Positions 16,682 to 26,661 of a stretch of DNA of 64,000 nucleotides are shown here, one piece after another. Position 1 is the stretch's first letter. Every line of letters begins with the position of its first letter. Below the pieces are notes generated by a model. The model was not told the DNA's origin, did no database searches, and was given only the letters and a program-made list of their open reading frames with translations. A program made the position numbers and the translations under genes. Source of the DNA: Sulfuriflexus mobilis (lineage in GTDB: Bacteria > Pseudomonadota > Gammaproteobacteria > AKS1); contig NZ_AP018725.1 of assembly GCF_003967195.1 (NCBI RefSeq), forward strand, positions 620,001 through 684,000. Reading direction: 5' to 3'.

Positions 16682-18079
16682 TTAAACGAGGAACAGTGCG
16701 GCCAGGCCGAGGAAGGCCATGAAGCCAATCACATCGGTAACAGTGGTCAGCACGACGCCGCCGCCGAGTGCCGGGTCGGCGCCAAGTTTTTTCAGTAACA
16801 ACGGGATCGTCGCTCCGGCCAGTGCAGCAGAGATGAGGTTGATGACAATCGCGGCGCCGATGACGATGCCGAGCTGGACACTACCAAACCAGAGTCCGCA
16901 AACGATGGCGATCACTACGGCCCAGAGGATACCATTGAGGGCACCGACGGCGAGTTCCTTATAGATGAGTGGCCCAGCATTGCTGACGCCGATCTGGCCG
17001 AGGGCCATACCGCGGATGACAAGTGTCAGGGTCTGGCTACCGGCGATGCCGCCCATGCTGGCAACGATGGGCATGAGCACGGCGAGAGCGACGAGTTTCT
17101 CAATGGTGGCATCGAACTGGGAGATAACCAGGGAGGCAATAAAGGCAGTAATGAGGTTAATGCCCAGCCAGATAGCACGGCGGCGGGTACTCGTGAGCAC
17201 CGGTGCGAACATGTCGTTCTCTTCACTCAGACCGGCCATACTCATGAGCGAGTGTTCGGCCTCCTGGCGGATAACGTCGACGACGTCATCGATGGTGATA
17301 CGGCCGAGCAGTTCGCCGTCATCATCGACCACGGGTGCCGAGATCAGGTCGCGTTGCTGGAACAGGCTGGCAACCTCGGTGGCGGCCATGTTTGCCGAGA
17401 CGCCTTTCAGTTCATCCTTGATGAGGTCACTGACCTGCAGACTGGGTTCGCGGGTGAGCAGATCGGTCAGGCGCACCTGGCCGATGTAGCGGTTTTTGCG
17501 ATCAACCACAAACAGGTTATCTGTCATGGCCGGGATTTCACCGCGACGGCGCAGGTAGCGCAGCACCACGTCGAGATTGACGTCGGGGCGCACCGTGATG
17601 GTGTCGGTGTTCATAAGACCCCCGGCGCTGTCCTCCGGGTAAAACAATACGGCCTCAAGTCGGCGGCGGTCCTGGCTATCCATGGATTGCAGGACCAGGT
17701 GGGTGACGGTATCCGGCAGGTCCTGGATAAAGTCAGCCAGATCGTCGGCCTCAAGGGTTTCGGTCATGGCCAGCAGTTCAGTGGTCTCCATCTGCTTGAT
17801 GAGGTGTTCACGAATGTCATCGTTGACCTCAAGCAGGACATCGCCCTGTAATTCCGGTTCGACCAGTTCCCAGATGAACTGGCGCTTATCCTGTGGCAGG
17901 GATTCGAGCAGGTGGGCGACCTCGGCCGGGTACAGGCCGTTGAGCATGCGGCGCATCTGTTTGAGGGTGCCGCTTTCGAGAATTTTTGAGAAGGCCTGCA
18001 GACGCTGATACGGCTGATGTTCCTCATCGGCAACAGGGTTATGCGTAGGCTCGACGTGTTTTTCTGTATTTTCGGACAT
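16682..18079 (-). CDS. mgtE: magnesium transporter MgtE
   Basis: A 465-residue Mg2+ channel. The cytosolic N-domain (about 25-140), two CBS domains (about 145-265; TITVRPDVNLDVVLRYLRRRGEIPAM and APVVDDDGELLGRITIDDVVDVI) and five membrane helices (about 300-460) with PIVASMGGIAGSQTLTLVIRG, the conserved pore-lining segment, are all present. CBS domains gate the channel by Mg2+ binding. The start at 18079 gives the normal family length. It lies 114 bp after ptsI on the same strand, a neighbourhood shared with other gammaproteobacteria. Confidence 0.93.
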   Translation of the reverse strand: MSENTEKHVEPTHNPVADEEHQPYQRLQAFSKILESGTLKQMRRMLNGLYPAEVAHLLESLPQDKRQFIWELVEPELQGDVLLEVNDDIREHLIKQMETTELLAMTETLEADDLADFIQDLPDTVTHLVLQSMDSQDRRRLEAVLFYPEDSAGGLMNTDTITVRPDVNLDVVLRYLRRRGEIPAMTDNLFVVDRKNRYIGQVRLTDLLTREPSLQVSDLIKDELKGVSANMAATEVASLFQQRDLISAPVVDDDGELLGRITIDDVVDVIRQEAEHSLMSMAGLSEENDMFAPVLTSTRRRAIWLGINLITAFIASLVISQFDATIEKLVALAVLMPIVASMGGIAGSQTLTLVIRGMALGQIGVSNAGPLIYKELAVGALNGILWAVVIAIVCGLWFGSVQLGIVIGAAIVINLISAALAGATIPLLLKKLGADPALGGGVVLTTVTDVIGFMAFLGLAALFLV

Positions 18080-18193
18080 GCTACGATTTCTCACCAGTGC
18101 ATTCTGTGGAATGCAAACCCTAAGTAAAACCATTCTACCGTTCTGCACGCTGGCTTGCACGCGATGATGGTCACATTAGTGGAAAGTCAGCAT

Positions 18194-19939
18194 CTAGTCC
18201 TGATCGGCGAGGTTCATACGGGCGATGATCTTCTCAACATCACTTTGCCGCGCACTGGTGAGGGATTTACGTGCGGGTTTTTCCAGCAGCCGGGTATCGC
18301 TGTTGTTAATAATGCGTTTAACCTCGAGCAGCACGGAGGGGTGCATGCTGAATTCGCGCAGGCCGAGGCCGAGCAATAGCCGGGTCAGGCGTGGGTCGCT
18401 GGCCATTTCACCGCACATGGAGACGGGGATGCCGGCCTTGTCGGCGGCACGGATAGTCATGTGGATTAATTGCAGTACCGCCGGATGAACCGGGTCATAG
18501 AGGTAGTTGACCTCATCATCGATGCGGTCGATAGCCAGGGTGTACTGGATCAGATCGTTGGTGCCGATAGACATGAAGTCGAGGTGCTTGGCGAACTGGT
18601 TGGCGGAGATGGCCGCGGCCGGAACCTCGATCATGCCACCGACGGGTAGGTCATCGGCGTAGGCCAGTCCTTCGCGGTCCAATTGCAGCTTGGCCTCGTC
18701 GATCAACTGTTTGACCTGTTGCAGTTCGGCAAGATTGGAGAGCATCGGGATCATCATGCGTACCGGGCCATGTGCCGAGGCTCGCAGGATGGCGCGTAGC
18801 TGGGGTATGAATAGCGCGGTGTCACGCAGGCACAGACGCACGGCGCGCAGGCCGAGGGCCGGATTAGAACCGAGAGGCTTGTTATTGGTGATGCCGTCGA
18901 CCTGCTTGTCGGCACCCAGGTCAAAGGTACGGATGGTGACCGGTGCACCCTTGAGGGATTTCACCACGTGGCGGTAGGCGCGGTACTGCTCTTCCTCATC
19001 AGGGGTATCGACGCGGTTCATGTATAGAAACTCGGTACGGTAGAGGCCAACACCGTCGGCGGCGGCCTTTTTCACGACCGGGATGTCTTCCGGCAGTTCG
19101 ATATTCGCATGTAGCCTGATGGTCTTGCCATCGAGGGTGATCGCCGGTTTACCCTTGAGGGCCTTGAGTTCAGTGAGGCGACGCTTTTCTTCGCGTTGGC
19201 GGCCTTTGTAATGACGCCGGATGCGTTCATCGGCCCCGGCGATCAGGTGACCGGCGCGGCCATCAATGATGATCTCTTCATTGTCATTCAGGTAGCGGCG
19301 GGCATTACGCAGGCCGACGATCGCGGGGACACCAAGACCGCGGGCGAGGATCGAGGTGTGTGAGGTCGGTCCACCAAACTCGGTGACAAATCCGGCCACG
19401 CCGTAGTGTTGCATCAGAACGGTATCGGCCGGGGTCAGGTCATCGGCAACGAGGATACAGCCCTTCAGACGACTGTCGAGTTCGGTGCTGTGGCTGGACT
19501 CGTCGAGCAATAGGGATTGCACACGATTGATGACATGATCAATATCGTCGCGGCGGGTACGCAGGTAGGGGTCGTCCATGGCATCAAACACGGCAACCAC
19601 GCTATCGCGTTGTTGCTTGAGGGCCCACTCGGCATTGCACTGCTGCTCACGAATGAGCTTGAACGGTTCTTCAGAGACCATTCCATCTTCAAGCATGAGC
19701 AGGTGGGCATCGATAAAGGAACTGATATCGGCCGGGGTGCCGGCGGGGATGTGTTTACGAATTGCCTTGAGCTGTGCACGGGCAGCGTTCACTGCGGTCT
19801 TCAGACGGGTGATTTCCTCGTCGACGAACTTCGGCGGTACCACATATTCCGGGATCTCGAGCTGACCGCGCTGCAGCAAGTGAACCTTGCCGATTGCGAC
19901 ACCGCGTGAGACACCAACTCCGGAAAGTGCAATGCTCAT
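18194..19939 (-). CDS. ptsI: PTS enzyme I
   Basis: A 581-residue phosphoenolpyruvate-protein phosphotransferase, which passes phosphate from PEP to HPr. The phosphorylated His194 is in GGPTSHTSILARGLG, and the C-terminal PEP-binding barrel shows DGVGLYRTEFLYM, GTNDLIQYTLAIDR and SMCGEMASDP with its catalytic Cys. An AAGAGGTAGG site precedes the ATG. It follows ptsH by 11 bp. No PTS permease is present in the window, so this looks like a regulatory PTS. Confidence 0.95.
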   Translation of the reverse strand: MSIALSGVGVSRGVAIGKVHLLQRGQLEIPEYVVPPKFVDEEITRLKTAVNAARAQLKAIRKHIPAGTPADISSFIDAHLLMLEDGMVSEEPFKLIREQQCNAEWALKQQRDSVVAVFDAMDDPYLRTRRDDIDHVINRVQSLLLDESSHSTELDSRLKGCILVADDLTPADTVLMQHYGVAGFVTEFGGPTSHTSILARGLGVPAIVGLRNARRYLNDNEEIIIDGRAGHLIAGADERIRRHYKGRQREEKRRLTELKALKGKPAITLDGKTIRLHANIELPEDIPVVKKAAADGVGLYRTEFLYMNRVDTPDEEEQYRAYRHVVKSLKGAPVTIRTFDLGADKQVDGITNNKPLGSNPALGLRAVRLCLRDTALFIPQLRAILRASAHGPVRMMIPMLSNLAELQQVKQLIDEAKLQLDREGLAYADDLPVGGMIEVPAAAISANQFAKHLDFMSIGTNDLIQYTLAIDRIDDEVNYLYDPVHPAVLQLIHMTIRAADKAGIPVSMCGEMASDPRLTRLLLGLGLREFSMHPSVLLEVKRIINNSDTRLLEKPARKSLTSARQSDVEKIIARMNLADQD

Positions 19940-19950
19940 TAACCTACCTC

Positions 19951-20220
19951 TTACTCGTCTTCACCAAAACGATCAGTGATGAGTTCACTGATCTTTGCAA
20001 TAGCCTCGTCCTCATCACTGCCAATAGCACGCACGGTCAGGTCGGTACCTTTTGATGCGGCGAGCATCATGACGCCCATAATGCTCTTGCCGTTCACGGT
20101 TTTGCCGTTACGGGTCAGTTCAATCTTGCTATCAAAGCCTGAGGCGAGGGTAACAAACTTTGCCGCCGCGCGCGCATGCAGGCCAAGTTTATTGATAATA
20201 GTGACGTTGGCTTCGGTCAT
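19951..20220 (-). CDS. ptsH: phosphocarrier protein HPr
   Basis: An 89-residue HPr. His15 (LGLHARAAAKF) takes phosphate from enzyme I, and Ser46 (NGKSIMGVMMLAA) is the site used by HPr kinase, whose gene hprK is two genes upstream in the operon. The start overlaps the stop of the EIIA gene, indicating coupled translation. Confidence 0.95.
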   Translation of the reverse strand: MTEANVTIINKLGLHARAAAKFVTLASGFDSKIELTRNGKTVNGKSIMGVMMLAASKGTDLTVRAIGSDEDEAIAKISELITDRFGEDE

Positions 20221-20609
20221 TAATCTTGTTCCGTTTTGCAGGTCAGAACGCCATCACGGCCGCCGCTGACGGCCTTGTCGGCCAGTTCATCGAGGCTCAG
20301 GCGCGGGTAGTTGAGTACACGCACCAGCATGGGCAGATTGATACCACCAACAACACGTACATTATGATTGGTCCGTAGGCGGCAGGCGATATTGCTGGGC
20401 GTTGAACCGTACATGTCGGTTAATACCAGGGTGGCCTCGCTCTTGGCGATCAGGTCTTCGGCCTGGCTGACGATCTCATCGGGGTTGTGCTCACGGCGCA
20501 CGGCGATGACATTAATTGTCATCGGGCTGACACCGAGCATGTGCACGGCGGTATCGACCATGGCTGAACCGATCTGGTCGTGGGTGATGATTAATAAACT
20601 GACGCTCAT
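20220..20609 (-). CDS. PTS EIIA component, mannose (ManX-like) type
   Basis: A 129-residue EIIA-Man domain. His10 (LLIITHDQIGSAMVD) is the predicted phosphorylation site, and TDMYGSTPSNIA is the family loop. No EIIB, IIC or IID genes are present, so this is an orphan EIIA that likely signals the phosphorylation state of the PTS rather than importing sugar. The start at 20609 overlaps the rapZ stop (ATGA) and is supported by the fold starting directly at residue 3; upstream in-frame sequence is inside rapZ. Confidence 0.9.
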   Translation of the reverse strand: MSVSLLIITHDQIGSAMVDTAVHMLGVSPMTINVIAVRREHNPDEIVSQAEDLIAKSEATLVLTDMYGSTPSNIACRLRTNHNVRVVGGINLPMLVRVLNYPRLSLDELADKAVSGGRDGVLTCKTEQD

Positions 20610-21460
20610 GTAAGTTCTCGGTGGCGGATCAGGACATTCTCGCGTTGTTGCTGAAACAGCTCTGCCAGTTGTCTGACCATGTATACTGAACGGTGTTGGC
20701 CGCCGGTACAACCAATGGCAATAGTCATGTAATTGCGGTTGGCCTGTTCGAATTTTGGCAGCCAGTTGCCGAGAAAGTGCCCGATTTCATCGAGAAGTTT
20801 ACGGGTTTCACTCTGTTGTTCAAGAAAATCCTCGACGGCCTTGTCCGCACCAGTCAGGGGGCGCAGCGCAGGTTCCCAGTGCGGGTTGGGCAGGCAGCGC
20901 ACATCAAAAATAAAGTCCGCCTCGGTCGGCACGCCGTATTTGAAACCGAAAGATTCGAACAACACCGACATGCCGTGCGCCGAGTCAGTGATGTGCTCAG
21001 TGACGAAGTCACGCAGGTCTTGCGGCGTCATGTGACTGGTATCGACATGTTGCGAGGCCATTGCAAAAATGCTCTCGAGCATTTTACGCTCTTGCCTGAT
21101 CGCCTCAGCAAGAGAGCAGCTATCGCTGCTCAGTGGGTGGCGACGGCGCGTTTCGCTGTAACGCTTCAGCAAGTGATTATCGTCAGCCTTGAAATAAATG
21201 ATCCGGCAATCAATGCCATGCAGGCGGATGTTTTCCAGTATGTCATGGATGTCATCACTGGCATTGAGCATGGTGCGGGCATCAATGCCTACTGCAGTGT
21301 TCTCAAGGACAGTATCCGTGCTGGTCCGCATTTGTGTGGCGAGATTTGGCAGCATCGACAATGGCAGGTTATCAATGCAGTAAAAATCGAGGTCTTCGAG
21401 GGTGCGCAAGGCAGTACTCTTCCCGGAGCCCGACAGGCCACTGATGATGAGGAGTTTCAT
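20606..21460 (-). CDS. rapZ: RNase adapter protein RapZ
   Basis: A 284-residue protein with an N-terminal P-loop (GLSGSGKST, residues 8-16) and the conserved C-terminal domain (IAIGCTGGQHRSVYMVRQLAE), as in RapZ/YvcJ. In E. coli RapZ guides RNase E to the GlmZ small RNA to control amino-sugar synthesis. It overlaps hprK upstream and the EIIA gene downstream by four bases each, so the genes are tightly coupled. Confidence 0.94.
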   Translation of the reverse strand: MKLLIISGLSGSGKSTALRTLEDLDFYCIDNLPLSMLPNLATQMRTSTDTVLENTAVGIDARTMLNASDDIHDILENIRLHGIDCRIIYFKADDNHLLKRYSETRRRHPLSSDSCSLAEAIRQERKMLESIFAMASQHVDTSHMTPQDLRDFVTEHITDSAHGMSVLFESFGFKYGVPTEADFIFDVRCLPNPHWEPALRPLTGADKAVEDFLEQQSETRKLLDEIGHFLGNWLPKFEQANRNYMTIAIGCTGGQHRSVYMVRQLAELFQQQRENVLIRHRELT

Positions 21461-22419
21461 TCCCTGTCTTGTTCCAGAAATTGTTGTTGTCGTTGTATGA
21501 AATCTTCGGCAGCGTGATAACCCTTCAGCGTCAGGATATGGTTGCGTACGGCAATTTCCACAAGTACCGCGAGGTTGCGACCTGGTGCCACCGGCAGGGT
21601 GACCTGTTCCACTTCCACGCCAAGGATACTTTTTTTCTGGTGACTGCCGCAGAGACGGTCGATATGCAGCAGCTGGTCTTCGTCCATCTTTTCCAGATGG
21701 ACGATCACACGTAGGTATTTACTGTCTTTGATGGCACTATCACCAAACATGGCACGGATATTCAGTACGCCCAGGCCGCGCACCTCAAGGAAGTTCTTGA
21801 TGGGTGGTGGACAACTGCCACTCAGGGTATCGGGGCCAATACGGGAAAACTCGGGGGCGTCATCGGCAATCAGGCGGTGGCCACGACTAATCAGCTCCAG
21901 CGCCAGTTCGCTCTTACCAACACTGCTCTCGCCACTCAGCAGGACACCGATGCCGATGACCTCCATGAACACACCATGAATGGTGGCGCGCTCGGCGAGA
22001 CTGTGTGACAAGTAGTATTGCAGATTATTAACGAGAAACTGACTGTTCTGGGTAGAGCTATAGAGTGGCAGGCCGGTATTCTCGGAACGGGCAATAAAGT
22101 CATCGGGGACGTCAATGCCATTGGCAATGATGATGCAAAGCGGGTTGCCCTCGTAGAGGCGGTTGAGTGACTCATGCCTGCCCTGTTGCGACAGGCGCAT
22201 AAAGTATTCTATTTCACGGTAACCGATGATTTGAATACGGTGTGGGTGAATAAAGTTCAGGTGCCCGACGTAGGAGACATCCCGGTCATCTTCGTCCGTG
22301 ATTTGCGGCCCATCGAAATGAATATGACGATCTTCGCCATTACTCCCGGCAACATGCACAAGTGCCAGTTTATTGCGATGGGTATCGAACAGGGATTTGA
22401 CAGAGATGTTTTCAGTCAT
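21457..22419 (-). CDS. hprK: HPr kinase/phosphorylase
   Basis: A 320-residue bifunctional enzyme that phosphorylates and dephosphorylates Ser46 of HPr. Walker A GESSVGKS is at residues 163-170, a conserved His is at 148 (ATIHGVFMEV), and LEVRGLGVLNIRAMFG is the C-terminal signature. It lies between ptsN and rapZ. HprK occurs in many proteobacteria with permease-less PTS, where it is thought to link HPr to transcription or cell-surface control. Confidence 0.94.
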   Translation of the reverse strand: MTENISVKSLFDTHRNKLALVHVAGSNGEDRHIHFDGPQITDEDDRDVSYVGHLNFIHPHRIQIIGYREIEYFMRLSQQGRHESLNRLYEGNPLCIIIANGIDVPDDFIARSENTGLPLYSSTQNSQFLVNNLQYYLSHSLAERATIHGVFMEVIGIGVLLSGESSVGKSELALELISRGHRLIADDAPEFSRIGPDTLSGSCPPPIKNFLEVRGLGVLNIRAMFGDSAIKDSKYLRVIVHLEKMDEDQLLHIDRLCGSHQKKSILGVEVEQVTLPVAPGRNLAVLVEIAVRNHILTLKGYHAAEDFIQRQQQFLEQDRE

Positions 22420-22420
22420 G

Positions 22421-22885
22421 TCAGTCTGTGGCGGCCTGCCAGTGTGTTAGAAGTGTGTAGATTTCTTCATTGCTGGTGGCGTGCCGCAATTTTTCACAGT
22501 AAGCCGTATCGCTGAACATTTGTGCCAGTTGCGAGAGGATCTTCAGGTGTTCATCGGTAGAGGCCTCTGGCACCAGCAAGCCGAAGACCAGGTCTACCGG
22601 CTGGCCATCTATGGCATCAAAGTCGATGCCCTCGCGGAGCTGCATGAATGCACCGATGGTCTTGTCGCCGCTCTGGATACGCCCGTGCGGAATGGCAACG
22701 CCATGGCCAAGGCCAGTACTACCCAGGCGTTCACGTGATAGCAGGCTATCAAAGATCTCGCCCTGGGTAAGACTGGCATCGGCATTCAGCATCAGTGCGC
22801 CGACTTCCTCCAGTGCACGTTTTTTACTTGCCGGAGTGGCTGCACAGCTAATGCGCTCCGGTGAAAGTATATCGCTGATATTCAT
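22421..22885 (-). CDS. ptsN: nitrogen-PTS EIIA protein PtsN
   Basis: A 154-residue EIIA of the fructose/Ntr type. The active His67 lies in GLGHGVAIPHGRI. PtsN proteins regulate potassium transport, sigma-54 functions and nitrogen/carbon balance rather than importing sugar. It sits between hpf and hprK, the usual place beside rpoN. Confidence 0.94.
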   Translation of the reverse strand: MNISDILSPERISCAATPASKKRALEEVGALMLNADASLTQGEIFDSLLSRERLGSTGLGHGVAIPHGRIQSGDKTIGAFMQLREGIDFDAIDGQPVDLVFGLLVPEASTDEHLKILSQLAQMFSDTAYCEKLRHATSNEEIYTLLTHWQAATD

Positions 22886-22920
22886 ATTATAGATTTACTA
22901 TTAAGGTTTTTAATAAGGGG

Positions 22921-23259
22921 TTATTCAGGGATTTCCTGAAACTCCTGGTTTTTCAGGCCACCTTCAGAACGATGATGGTCGGTGGTTTTTTCCTTATGCT
23001 TGATAATCTGGCGATCAAGCTTATCGACCAGTGAATCGATCGCAGCGTACATGTCTTCATCGACTGATTCAGCAAACAACTTGTGACCGGTAACGTGCAC
23101 GGTGGCTTCGGCCTTCTGACGGAGTTTTTCCACAGTCAGAATAACGTGCGTGTTCGTGACGTTATCGAAGTGTCGTTCAAGTCGTTCGAACTTGCTGTTC
23201 ACATAATCACGCATAGAATCGGTGATGTCGATGTGATGTCCAGTGAGGTCGATTTGCAT
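22921..23259 (-). CDS. hpf: ribosome hibernation-promoting factor
   Basis: A 112-residue protein of the short HPF/RaiA type (MQIDLTGHHIDITDSMRDYVNSKFERLERHF then KAEATVHV and DMYAAIDSLVDKLDRQI). It binds 30S subunits to form inactive 100S ribosomes in stationary phase. A strong AGAGGAG site precedes the ATG. It sits between rpoN and ptsN, as in related bacteria. Confidence 0.93.
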   Translation of the reverse strand: MQIDLTGHHIDITDSMRDYVNSKFERLERHFDNVTNTHVILTVEKLRQKAEATVHVTGHKLFAESVDEDMYAAIDSLVDKLDRQIIKHKEKTTDHHRSEGGLKNQEFQEIPE

Positions 23260-23293
23260 AGTAGTGCTCCTCTGGGTTGAGGCTGGTGCATGA

Positions 23294-24772
23294 TTACATC
23301 AGCCGTTTACGTTCGTTGGAAGGCGGGATCGACATGGCCTCGCGGTATTTTGCGACGGTGCGTCGGGCCACGTTTATGCCCTGTTGTTCCAGGAGTGAAG
23401 CGATCTTGTTATCACTCAGGGGTTTCTTCGGTTCTTCAGCCGCGATCAGTTTTTTGATCAGGGCGCGGATAGCGGTGGATGAACACTCGCCGCCGCTGGC
23501 GGTACTGACATGGCTGGAGAAAAAGTATTTCAGCTCAAAGATGCCACGCGGGGTATGCATATATTTGCGTGTGGTAACACGGGAGATGGTTGATTCATGC
23601 ATCTCCACGGCCTCAGCGACATCGTGCAGCACCAGTGGCTTCATGGCCTCTTCACCGTGCTCAAGAAAACCGCGCTGGTGTTCAACAATACAGGTGGCGA
23701 CCTTGAGCAGGGTCTCGTTGCGGCTTTGCAGGCTTTTTAGTAACCAGCGGGCCTCTTGCAGGTTATCCTTGAGAAAGTTGTTATCCTGGCTGTTGTCGGC
23801 ACGGCGGATCATGCCAGCGTAGAGGTCATTAATACGTAGCTTGGGTGCAACATCCGGATTCAGTTCCACACGCCACACGCCCTTGTGCTTACGGACATAG
23901 ACATCGGGTACGATATATTCGGTACGTTGGCTGGAAAGGTGGCTGCCGGGACGCGGGTTCAGTGAACGTATCAGGGTGATGACCTGTTGCATGTCCTCTT
24001 CGTTAAGCTTCATACGACGCATCAATTGCGGGTAATCATGCGCGGCCAGCAGCTCGAGGTGTTCACTGACCATCTGCATGGCTTGTTCACGCCATGCTGT
24101 CTCCGGGGAAAACTGACGTAGCTGCATGAGCATGCACTCGCCAAGGTCACGTGTGGCGACACCTGGCGGGTCAAAGTTCTGTACTTGTCTTAATACGGCC
24201 TCGACCTCGTCAAGTTCGAGTTCGGGCAGTTCGTCCTGCAGGCTTTCGAGAAGTTCCTCAGTACTGCTCTCAAGGTAACCGTCTTCGCCGATCGCGTCGA
24301 TGATCGAGGTGGCAACCGTCATGTCGGTATCGGAAAACGGGCTCATGCGCATCTGCCACATCAGGTGGTCATGCAGGCCCTCCTCGTCATCACTGTTGAT
24401 GTCGAAATCACGCTGGCTGAACTCGGAGCTGGCCGGGCCGCTGGATTGGTAACTCGGTTCATAAATGTCATCCCAAGCGGTATCGACCGGCAGGTCATCG
24501 GGGATATCGGCCTGTTGCATGGCCTTGTCGGTGTCGGCTGCGGCAATGTCATCCTTGGCAGAGGGTTTTTCCTTGTCCTTGCCGTGTTCTTCCTGGCTGC
24601 TGTCAGCGCCTTCCTCACCCTCGGCGATCTCAAGCATGGGGTTGCTGTCGAGGGCCTCCTGGATCTCTGAACTCAGCTCCAGCGAAGACAATTGCAACAG
24701 CCGGATGGCTTGTTGCAACTGCGGAGTCATGGTCAGGTTCTGGCCCAGACGAAGCTGGATGGACTGCTTCAT
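23294..24772 (-). CDS. rpoN: RNA polymerase sigma-54 factor
   Basis: A 492-residue sigma-54. Region I ([28 protein letters not shown]) at the N-terminus contacts enhancer-binding activators, a variable acidic region II follows (about 50-125), then the core-binding and DNA-binding domains. The RpoN box [10 protein letters not shown] is at about 469-478. It follows lptB by 89 bp in the standard order. Confidence 0.96.
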   Translation of the reverse strand: MKQSIQLRLGQNLTMTPQLQQAIRLLQLSSLELSSEIQEALDSNPMLEIAEGEEGADSSQEEHGKDKEKPSAKDDIAAADTDKAMQQADIPDDLPVDTAWDDIYEPSYQSSGPASSEFSQRDFDINSDDEEGLHDHLMWQMRMSPFSDTDMTVATSIIDAIGEDGYLESSTEELLESLQDELPELELDEVEAVLRQVQNFDPPGVATRDLGECMLMQLRQFSPETAWREQAMQMVSEHLELLAAHDYPQLMRRMKLNEEDMQQVITLIRSLNPRPGSHLSSQRTEYIVPDVYVRKHKGVWRVELNPDVAPKLRINDLYAGMIRRADNSQDNNFLKDNLQEARWLLKSLQSRNETLLKVATCIVEHQRGFLEHGEEAMKPLVLHDVAEAVEMHESTISRVTTRKYMHTPRGIFELKYFFSSHVSTASGGECSSTAIRALIKKLIAAEEPKKPLSDNKIASLLEQQGINVARRTVAKYREAMSIPPSNERKRLM

Positions 24773-24861
24773 GTGCGGTTCGGATCTTTCATTAAAGGCA
24801 GACGTGTTACCTAACTAATATTCTAGCGCAACATTCGTGCCAGTACAGGATAAAATTGACA

Positions 24862-25587
24862 TCAGAGGGTGAAATGTTGGCCAAGATAGACCTCACGCAC
24901 CTGCTTGTCGGCGAGCAGGCTTTCCGGGTCACCCTCGGCGATGATCGCCCCGGCATTCATAATGTAGGCACGCTCACAGATACCGAGGGTTTCCCGAACA
25001 TTATGGTCGGTTATTAATACGCCGATGCCGAGCTCACGTAAGTGATTGATAATTGAATTGATGTCCACGACTGAGAGCGGGTCGACGCCGGCAAACGGCT
25101 CGTCGAGGAGGATAAAATCCGGACGCGTGGCCAGGGCGCGGGCGATCTCAACCCGGCGGCGTTCACCACCGGACAGGCTCATGCCGAGGCTGTCGCGGAT
25201 GTGCGAGATATGCAGTTCACGCAACAATTCCTCGGTCTCGGTTTCGATTTGCTCCGCCGACAGGCCCGGCATCGATTCGAGGATGGCGCGGATGTTGTCC
25301 TCGACACTGAGCTTACGGAATACCGAGGCTTCTTGAGGCAGGTAGCCGATGCCGAGTCGGGCACGGCGGTGCATCGGGAAGTGGCTGATGTCGGTATCGT
25401 CGAGATAGATATGCCCGGCATCGGCCGAGATCAGCCCTACCATCATATAAAAGCTGGTGGTCTTGCCGGCGCCATTCGGGCCTAGCAGGCCGACGACCTC
25501 ACCACTGTTGATGTGCATCGAGACATCATTGACGACGTTGCGAGAACGATAGGTCTTGAAGAGTTTTTCTGCACGCAGGGCACTCAT
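24862..25587 (-). CDS. lptB: LPS export ABC ATPase LptB
   Basis: A 241-residue ATPase of the LptBFG transporter that extracts lipopolysaccharide from the inner membrane. Walker [10 protein letters not shown], signature [15 protein letters not shown], Walker [14 protein letters not shown], and a switch His ([10 protein letters not shown]) are all intact. Its start overlaps the lptA stop (ATGA). Confidence 0.96.
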   Translation of the reverse strand: MSALRAEKLFKTYRSRNVVNDVSMHINSGEVVGLLGPNGAGKTTSFYMMVGLISADAGHIYLDDTDISHFPMHRRARLGIGYLPQEASVFRKLSVEDNIRAILESMPGLSAEQIETETEELLRELHISHIRDSLGMSLSGGERRRVEIARALATRPDFILLDEPFAGVDPLSVVDINSIINHLRELGIGVLITDHNVRETLGICERAYIMNAGAIIAEGDPESLLADKQVREVYLGQHFTL

Positions 25588-26102
25588 TTTTTCGGGTCTT
25601 TTTTACTCGGTTGCAGGATCATTTGTACACGGCCTTTTTTGCCGTCCTCACCGCCGCCGCGCGCCTCAACCAAGTCGCGTCGGGTATCATAAACAATGTG
25701 CTCACCCTGGAAGACATCACCACCCTGAATGACCTCACCCTCACGGCGTACGATCAGGATCTCCTTGACAGCGTCGTAAAACAGCTCGCGACCCTCGGCG
25801 ATGACGTCATCAGGTTTGTTGTCCGGACGTTGCTGAAAGTGGGCGCGTTTGCCCGTGGCGTGGACCCTGTCGAGGTCCTTGTTCTTGTCGCGGTAGACGA
25901 TGACCACGTTACCCTTGATGAGAATACTGCCACGGGTGATGACAACATTGCCACGAAAGGTACTGATGCCCTTTTCATCATCAATATCGACACGGTCTGC
26001 CTCAATGTTCATGGGCTGGTCCTTGTCGCTCTTCAGGGCCAGGGCCGGCAGGGGCAGTAACAGGCAGAGCAGGAGTATGGAAGAATAGAACTTATTGTTC
26101 AT
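25584..26102 (-). CDS. lptA: LPS periplasmic bridge protein LptA
   Basis: A 172-residue periplasmic protein with a signal peptide (residues 1-22, ending PALALK) and repeated beta strands of the OstA/LptA fold ([37 protein letters not shown]). It forms the bridge carrying LPS across the periplasm. The ATG at 26102 overlaps lptC by 11 bases and leads straight into the signal peptide, so it is preferred to upstream starts inside lptC. Confidence 0.93.
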   Translation of the reverse strand: MNNKFYSSILLLCLLLPLPALALKSDKDQPMNIEADRVDIDDEKGISTFRGNVVITRGSILIKGNVVIVYRDKNKDLDRVHATGKRAHFQQRPDNKPDDVIAEGRELFYDAVKEILIVRREGEVIQGGDVFQGEHIVYDTRRDLVEARGGGEDGKKGRVQMILQPSKKDPKK

Positions 26103-26661
26103 AGTGCACCCGTACATCATCAAGCAGTTGTAATTGTCCTTCACGCACATAGGCACGCATACCAATGGCAGTGGTTTTGCGTTTCTCACTCAGCATAGTG
26201 ACAGGTTGGTCGGTTTCGGCAAAGTCGGTTTTCGGATGAATGCGCAAACGTTCCGTTAACAGTTTCACCGGGCGGTTGTCCGGACCACTGTGGCGGTCGA
26301 TGACGACATTACCACTGAGCAGTACCAGCTTGTTATCTGCCGCTACCCAGCCACGGTCGGACCTGACGATCCAGGGTTTACCGGTTTCACGGTACAGGGT
26401 CATGGTCGGCATGTTCAGTTCGGTGCTGTCATCATCCGGGTAATGCAGCATCTTGTCGGAGATCAGCAGGGAACTGGGGCGGCCTAGATCATCCATGGTC
26501 GTCATTTCAAAGTTGTCCATATAATAGTCCGGGACATGGCGCTGTTTAGCCTGTTTTTGTGCAGGGTCTTCATCTCCTTGCTTGCCTTCTTCCTGGAGCC
26601 AGATGCTGGCGCTGGCCAGTGACAACAATACAACGATGAGGGCGAGCAGGCGCAGGTTCAT
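26092..26661 (-). CDS. lptC: LPS export protein LptC
   Basis: A 189-residue bitopic inner-membrane protein: one N-terminal helix (about 3-22) and a periplasmic LptC jellyroll domain (PDYYMDNFEMTTMDDLGRPSSLLISDKMLHYPDDD). It docks LptA onto LptBFG. Its start overlaps the kdsC stop by four bases. Confidence 0.93.
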   Translation of the reverse strand: MNLRLLALIVVLLSLASASIWLQEEGKQGDEDPAQKQAKQRHVPDYYMDNFEMTTMDDLGRPSSLLISDKMLHYPDDDSTELNMPTMTLYRETGKPWIVRSDRGWVAADNKLVLLSGNVVIDRHSGPDNRPVKLLTERLRIHPKTDFAETDQPVTMLSEKRKTTAIGMRAYVREGQLQLLDDVRVHYEQ

